This document shows, one piece after another, positions 60,601 to 64,000 of a stretch of 64,000 bases of DNA. The stretch spans positions 1 through 64,000 of the forward strand of contig JAWKHI010000021.1 of assembly GCA_041394885.1 (NCBI GenBank). The letters are read 5' to 3'. Made by a program: the position numbers and the translations under genes. Each line of letters begins with the position of its first letter. Position 1 is the first letter of the stretch. The DNA is from DSOI01 sp041394885 (GTDB taxonomy: Bacteria > Acidobacteriota > Terriglobia > Bryobacterales > Bryobacteraceae). The notes under the pieces were generated by a model. That model made no database searches. It had not been told where the DNA came from and worked only from the letters and a program-made list of their open reading frames with translations.

Positions 60601-60884
60601 GGTTCGACACCTCGGCGTTCCAGGTGCAGCCGCAATACACCTACGGCAATTCGGGCCGGGCCATCATCGAGGGCCCAGGCGTCATCAACCTGGACTTCTC
60701 GCTGGCCAAAACGTTCTCGTTGACCGAGCGGTTCCGGCTGCAGTTCCGCGCCGAGGCGTTCAACGCGTCCAACACGCCGGCATTCGGGAACCCGGGAACG
60801 AATATCACCACTCCGGGCGCGGGCGCGATCACGTCGGCCGGCGAGCCGCGGCGGGTTCAGTTCGGGCTGAAGCTGCTCTATTGA
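57624..60884 (+). CDS. TonB-dependent receptor, Oar-like, second copy
   Basis: 1086 residues. Signal peptide 1-21, CarboxypepD_reg domain (25-105; 'IQGLVTDQSEAAVANAGVSV'), plug ('NKRIVELPLNGRNYLQLARL', 'IKSGTNEIHGTLFEFLRNSS'), large beta barrel ending 'RRVQFGLKLLY' with the terminal Tyr. Same architecture as the receptor at 49385-52846 but clearly diverged, and not next to sulfatase or sialidase genes. It probably imports a different substrate. A probable leaderless promoter and a palindrome lie upstream. Confidence 0.93.
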   Translation: MNCFRSIAVVLCLLFSPLAFGQTGSIQGLVTDQSEAAVANAGVSVLNLDTGLRRETTSNEVGLYTVPSLPVGRYKVTANLQGFAPSELPEVKLDVNQTARIDFTLKPGSVTESIDVSAVAALLDSETATVGQVIDNKRIVELPLNGRNYLQLARLTAGTSAARGSRPESEGVFSAGGQHGYQVQVNIDGVDNSLTYSGGPIGFEAQAVKPSVDAVGEFRVVTNNLSAEYGNRMGGQVFVNIKSGTNEIHGTLFEFLRNSSLDGSNFFANRAGSEKPPYRQNQFGGTIGGPIRKDKTFFFGSFEGTRTRLGRSFVSTVPIDSVRNGDFNRIRPVFDPATTVGTATSFTRQPFPGNIVPKNRWDPLASKILALYPNATAPNAIVNNYFFSPSESNDVNTYDIKGDHSISDRSRFSVRYSRRDRDRYEPGPLPLPADGGLATTTVIDSNSFAGTHSMTFGANMTNEFRVGVTDVNTKFDVPYDSPLFDEYGIKGIPKTNLASSNDHGGTRFTPQGYRELGTRSFWPNTNNQRTYQFNDTVFRNWGKHNVRFGGEFRREDVFRNAARFSRGNFVFNREFTANPAARGATGDGLAEFMLGMASGGTVGNENGEYVVGSMFAAFVQDDWKITPNLTLNIGLRYDIFFAPRFPDGKVSTFELDFANLGPNARLKQTRFGPNECNCKNDLNNFAPRLGFAWKAQPNTVIRAGAGIIFARADSIQTQWARGQNQAPDFLEFGFGTLDRINPRLTLSGGFPAVDFNATDVPGPNAVGIDAASRFLPTQYSQQWFFDIQRELPFATLLTVGYNGNGTRKMLGGLNYNIPFGIEPSPVPVNNRRLWPYYNAVNRQVPFGSLSYHGLVTKLEKRFSKGLTFLASYTWAHALDNLDEVGNGEGTGVLKPWDRNLNRGNSLTDVRQQFVFSSTYEIPIGKGKALLGDASRAVDLVLGGWQLGGVLSKVTGEYVTVTTSGGITNAGGADRPNRIGDGNLPSSARTIDRWFDTSAFQVQPQYTYGNSGRAIIEGPGVINLDFSLAKTFSLTERFRLQFRAEAFNASNTPAFGNPGTNITTPGAGAITSAGEPRRVQFGLKLLY

Positions 60885-60889
60885 GCGGA

Positions 60890-61954
60890 TTAGGGCACGC
60901 GCCAACCGAGCGGAAAGCCCTCCGGATCGAACCGCGGGGCGTCCGGACTCGCCAGTTTCGATCGGCCATCCTTCTTCGCTTGCCCTTCGGCCTTCGCTTG
61001 CCCTTCGGAAGGCACGGCGCACATTCCGATCCGGTCCAGTCCGATGACTCCGCGATCGGATCCGGGGCCGGCGCGGACGGTGATGGTCATATTCGCCTGG
61101 ATTGAGAACTCCGTAAGGGGCCCTGTGGCACAGAGTGGAGTGCCGGCCGGGAGTTCCGGCACCTTGGCGTGGATCTGATAGAGCCCGACGGCTCCGGGAG
61201 TCAAGCTGACATAGTCGGCGGGAACCGGATTCTCCGTGATGGGATTGCGGCTTCCACCGAAAGCGATGTCGAAGCTGACGCGGAATGCCTTTGGAAGTTC
61301 CAGCGGCGGGTTTGGCGAAGGATGGCCCGTAGGCACCTGGCGAATTGCCTCACTGGGTCCCACGGCGTAGATCACGACGGTTTCGCCGGACTGCGCTGGG
61401 TTCGCCGGAGTAACCAAGGAGCCATCGGCGTGTGTGACCAGCGGGCGTGCGTGGCGATTGCAGTTTTCGCGTTCCGGAAGGTGGCCGGGTTGATGCGAGC
61501 ATCCCGACAGAAGCCGGAGGCGGCCGATGTTGTTTAATCCCCGGAACGCAACCTTCCGGCCGTTGGACCGTACTTCGACAAAAACGGACCCCTGACTTAC
61601 CGACTGAGGCGCGTTCGTGGGCCACTGGAGGGTAATCAGTATTCCGTCCTCTTCGAAACAGCAGCGCTCCACGGAGATCAGACCGGCTTTGCCAACTTCG
61701 TTGCGCGCGCCATCGATCACAATGACCGAGATGCCGGCGAGTTCGCCCGGCAGCGGGAGGGAGGTTGCGGTCACCTGCTGAACAGGCCCAAGCGTGGCGT
61801 CGGTGGACCAGAGGAATAGGGCCGCGATCTGGCCTGGTCCGACGCTGGGGAGTGCCGGTGGGACTTGGTCGACGGTGGTCAGCGGCGCTTGCCCAAATCC
61901 GGATATCGTGATTGCACCGAGGAGCGTCGAGAGCGCGATGGTCTTGCGAGTCAA
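60890..61954 (-). CDS. Secreted protein with TIGR03437-like features
   Basis: 354 residues from a TTG at 61954, preceded by AAGGGAG, so the rare start is well supported. Signal peptide 1-22. The rest resembles the Solibacter C-terminal domain found in the NHL protein of this window: 'ETVVIYAVGPSEAI', 'FDIAFGGSRNPITENPVPADYVSLTPGAVGLYQIHAKVP' in pieces, and a Cys-rich centre ('VERCCFEED', 'LSGCSHQPG', 'ERENCN'). Ends with a Lys/Gly-rich tail containing two copies of a QAK-type repeat. Function unknown. It follows the next gene on the same strand by 32 bases. Confidence 0.7.
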   Translation of the reverse strand: MTRKTIALSTLLGAITISGFGQAPLTTVDQVPPALPSVGPGQIAALFLWSTDATLGPVQQVTATSLPLPGELAGISVIVIDGARNEVGKAGLISVERCCFEEDGILITLQWPTNAPQSVSQGSVFVEVRSNGRKVAFRGLNNIGRLRLLSGCSHQPGHLPERENCNRHARPLVTHADGSLVTPANPAQSGETVVIYAVGPSEAIRQVPTGHPSPNPPLELPKAFRVSFDIAFGGSRNPITENPVPADYVSLTPGAVGLYQIHAKVPELPAGTPLCATGPLTEFSIQANMTITVRAGPGSDRGVIGLDRIGMCAVPSEGQAKAEGQAKKDGRSKLASPDAPRFDPEGFPLGWRVP

Positions 61955-61986
61955 TTCGATCTCCCTTCTTAGCGTGACGACAGGTC

Positions 61987-64000
61987 CTACTGACTGATGA
62001 CACTTCGCCGCTCGTCAACGTGCCGTCGACTGAGATCGGCGCCACGGGTCAGGGGCGGTGGACTGCCCGGGGCGCGAAGCACGGAGCCCAGGGGATACGG
62101 CACAACGTTCGGGAGAAATACTTCGACCGGCGTATCGTCCGGAGGATCAATCACGAAGGTTTGGTTGATCGCGTTTCTTCGGTTCGATCCATTGGCGTCA
62201 CGCACGAATGGTCCCGATAGCCAGAGGGCTGGATTTGACGCGCCGCGGGCGTAGTCGCCGGCAGCGAAGCAGAGCACTTCCTGGTTCTGCGAGTTCTTAC
62301 AGCGCCCGGTACGGGTAAGCCAGTATGCCGGCATTGTGGACGCCATGGTTCCAGCGATTCCGTCGCTACCTGCTGGAAAGAACGCGATCCTCTGTTCCAC
62401 CACTGGGAAGGGCGCCGAGCTGTCCACTAACTCGAGATAGGAATACCAATATCCGCTGTTCGCATCCGTTGTGATGGAAGTAGTGCCGAGCAGTTGATGC
62501 TTTTGCTTCTGGTCAATCACCGCACAGCCACGGTTGGATGTGCAGAAGTTGAGGTTGTTGTATCTGCTGTTTCCGTTCGCATAGGCCCTGGAGAACACAA
62601 CCGACCAATTGCCGTTTGACGAGCCACGCGCGTCAATGAGAGGGGCCAGAAAAATAGGCCACACGCCTGGGGGAGTCTGGATCGGAGGGGCCGCAGACCC
62701 CGGTATATAGCCCTGCTCGTTCGGGGGTGGAATCCGGTAAACATGGTTCTCCGGTTTTTCGTCGGGAAAACTAACTATTGGCTGGCCGTTGTATGTAAAG
62801 CTAATCCCGTCGTTGCTCGACTCCCACCGTTCGATTGCCCATAGGCGATTGGCGTCGTCGATCACGGGAACAAAGACGTGGAAGTTCCCGGCCCAGATCA
62901 GTCGGCTGAGTGGCCCTTTCCTCGCTCCCGAACCGCCGGCCGTTGCAACCTGGGTCATGCCGCCAAAGTTGAGCCCGCCATCGGTTGAGCGAGCGGTGTA
63001 GAACTTCTCGATTACAGGATCAGGAAGCACCGAGCCCAGATGCGCTCCCACCAGAATTGTCGGTTGCTGACCATTCCCAGATGTCCGGATCGCGAGCGAC
63101 GGGTAGTCAAGCCCGGCCAGGGCGCCGTTTACTTTGACCGGCGCCGTGGACCAATCACTGAAAGGAAAGAGAGACGACCGGCCAAAGTATACATCGCCAG
63201 TGTTTGAAAGGCCCACATATACAAAGCGCTGGTTCGTGGCATCGAATTCAAGGAAAACGTCGGACAAGGGCCAAGTATTGACCTTGGGCAGTTCGTAAAT
63301 CGACGGCCCCCAATTGGCTCCTCCGAACGCATCCGCGCTCTGTACCCTGACGTATGCGCCATTGAACGGGGGATTCGGGTCCGGCCCGAAGGCGTGCCAT
63401 GAGGTAGCCCATACCCTTGTCCCATCGTTCAGGACCCCGCTTGCCGTGGAGGGCTCCCAGACGTTGCCGTGGGTGTTGCTATTGGGACTGAGTTCGGTGT
63501 TCGAGATTAGGTCGATCTGCGGGGCCTTCAAGGGCAGAGACAGCAATGGCTGCCAGCCTGAGTTTCCACCACTAGAGTCTACAACTCCACTGAAGGCAAG
63601 TCTCCGGCCTGCAAAACCCTTCGCAAATTCAATCGAGAGCGACAGAGTGTAGTCGTTTCCGCTAGCTGTTCGACTTCCAGCGTTGATCTTACACTGGGAG
63701 TTCTGAAGGGGAAATCCAGCGCCCGTGCCCAAGTTCGCGGGCCCGGTGACCCCCGCCAGCGGGCCAAGGTCAGCTACCAAGTAGACATCGGTATCATTCG
63801 GGTTGGCGATATAGCAGGCATGGTTGCCGTCCAGATCGGCGTTGATCAATAGCCATCGGCCCGCAAAGCTGAAGTCGTTGGTCTTCCGAAATCGTGCCGA
63901 AATCAACTGATTGGGAGACGATGGATTCCCGGACGTAACATAAAGGCCGGTCGGCATGGGTTTGCTCCCGATCGATGAAGCCGGCCAAGTTCTCCAAGTG
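61987..64000 (-). CDS. Secreted BNR/Asp-box-like protein, incomplete at the right edge
   Basis: At least 656 residues from a possible ATG at 63957, but the frame is open to base 64000 with plausible protein sequence ('SSIGSKPMPTGLYVTSG'), and the ATG would leave no signal peptide, so the start is probably outside. Asp-box-like 'ARSTDGGLNFGG' and several strand-turn motifs suggest a beta propeller, and two Cys pairs are present ('FCTSNRGCAV', 'RCKNSQNQEVLCF'). Its family is not clear. The sequence looks less GC-rich than the rest of the window. It is co-directional with the TIGR03437-like gene 32 bases downstream. Confidence 0.65.
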   Translation of the reverse strand, partial: TWRTWPASSIGSKPMPTGLYVTSGNPSSPNQLISARFRKTNDFSFAGRWLLINADLDGNHACYIANPNDTDVYLVADLGPLAGVTGPANLGTGAGFPLQNSQCKINAGSRTASGNDYTLSLSIEFAKGFAGRRLAFSGVVDSSGGNSGWQPLLSLPLKAPQIDLISNTELSPNSNTHGNVWEPSTASGVLNDGTRVWATSWHAFGPDPNPPFNGAYVRVQSADAFGGANWGPSIYELPKVNTWPLSDVFLEFDATNQRFVYVGLSNTGDVYFGRSSLFPFSDWSTAPVKVNGALAGLDYPSLAIRTSGNGQQPTILVGAHLGSVLPDPVIEKFYTARSTDGGLNFGGMTQVATAGGSGARKGPLSRLIWAGNFHVFVPVIDDANRLWAIERWESSNDGISFTYNGQPIVSFPDEKPENHVYRIPPPNEQGYIPGSAAPPIQTPPGVWPIFLAPLIDARGSSNGNWSVVFSRAYANGNSRYNNLNFCTSNRGCAVIDQKQKHQLLGTTSITTDANSGYWYSYLELVDSSAPFPVVEQRIAFFPAGSDGIAGTMASTMPAYWLTRTGRCKNSQNQEVLCFAAGDYARGASNPALWLSGPFVRDANGSNRRNAINQTFVIDPPDDTPVEVFLPNVVPYPLGSVLRAPGSPPPLTRGADLSRRHVDERRSVISQ

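Noticed and set aside
1..64000. tRNA, rRNA, riboswitch and CRISPR elements
   Set aside because: I looked for tRNA-like arms, rRNA-like conserved segments and regularly spaced repeats on both strands and found none; small RNAs could still be missed without a covariance-model search.

Overview
The window is GC-rich (roughly two thirds G+C by eye), gene-dense DNA from a member of the Acidobacteriota, most likely the Bryobacterales/Solibacter group. This rests on a large NHL-repeat protein ending in the Solibacter-type C-terminal domain (TIGR03437 family), two Oar-like TonB-dependent receptors with an N-terminal carboxypeptidase-regulatory-like fold and a C-terminal aromatic residue, a PilM/PilN-style type II secretion operon, a fused aroDE gene and several secreted sulfatases and amidohydrolases. 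I see no rRNA, tRNA, CRISPR array, prophage or plasmid origin.

Layout. 1-4048: the N-terminus of an RND efflux adaptor, a secreted unknown, a sigma-54 activator with a degenerate receiver, and tsaC. 4049-6271: a cobalamin-binding-type radical SAM protein and a small outer-membrane barrel. 6507-16064: a three-gene block of a membrane Ser/Thr kinase, a secreted caspase-fold/SUMF1-fold protein that has lost both the caspase dyad and the FGE cysteines, and a 1492-residue NHL protein. 16075-20788 (minus): enolase-superfamily enzyme, DapA-family lyase, sulfatase and glycerol-dehydrogenase-like enzyme, a probable sugar-acid or sulfated-sugar catabolic set. 20801-27233 (minus): an amidohydrolase pair in which one partner lacks metal-binding histidines, recA with a good promoter and a possible LexA box, a GT2/GT21 glycosyltransferase, YceI, YggX and a GDSL esterase.

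27353-41907 (plus): an ECF sigma factor and its zinc-finger anti-sigma factor overlap end to end with a small secreted protein and run straight into a type II secretion operon (gspE, F, G, H, I, J, K, L, M, C-like, D). Two REP-associated tyrosine transposase (RAYT) genes sit inverted inside it, one between gspE and gspF with REP-like hairpins on both sides, one between gspJ and gspK. gspI and gspJ are broken by many frame changes between the two insertions, and gspK has lost an obvious start.

41924-49366: amidase, a small Tat-signal peptide gene, aroDE, a RidA-like gene overlapping a pseudouridine synthase by about 146 nt, a lipocalin-like/TPR secreted protein and a sialidase-like BNR protein. 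49385-54962: a TonB-dependent receptor divergent from a GntR regulator and sulfatase, with two matching palindromic operators between them. 54998-64000: topA, a second TonB-dependent receptor with a probable leaderless start, and two secreted proteins, the last running off the right edge. The likely lifestyle is that of a soil or sediment oligotroph degrading sulfated or acidic polysaccharides with secreted enzymes.
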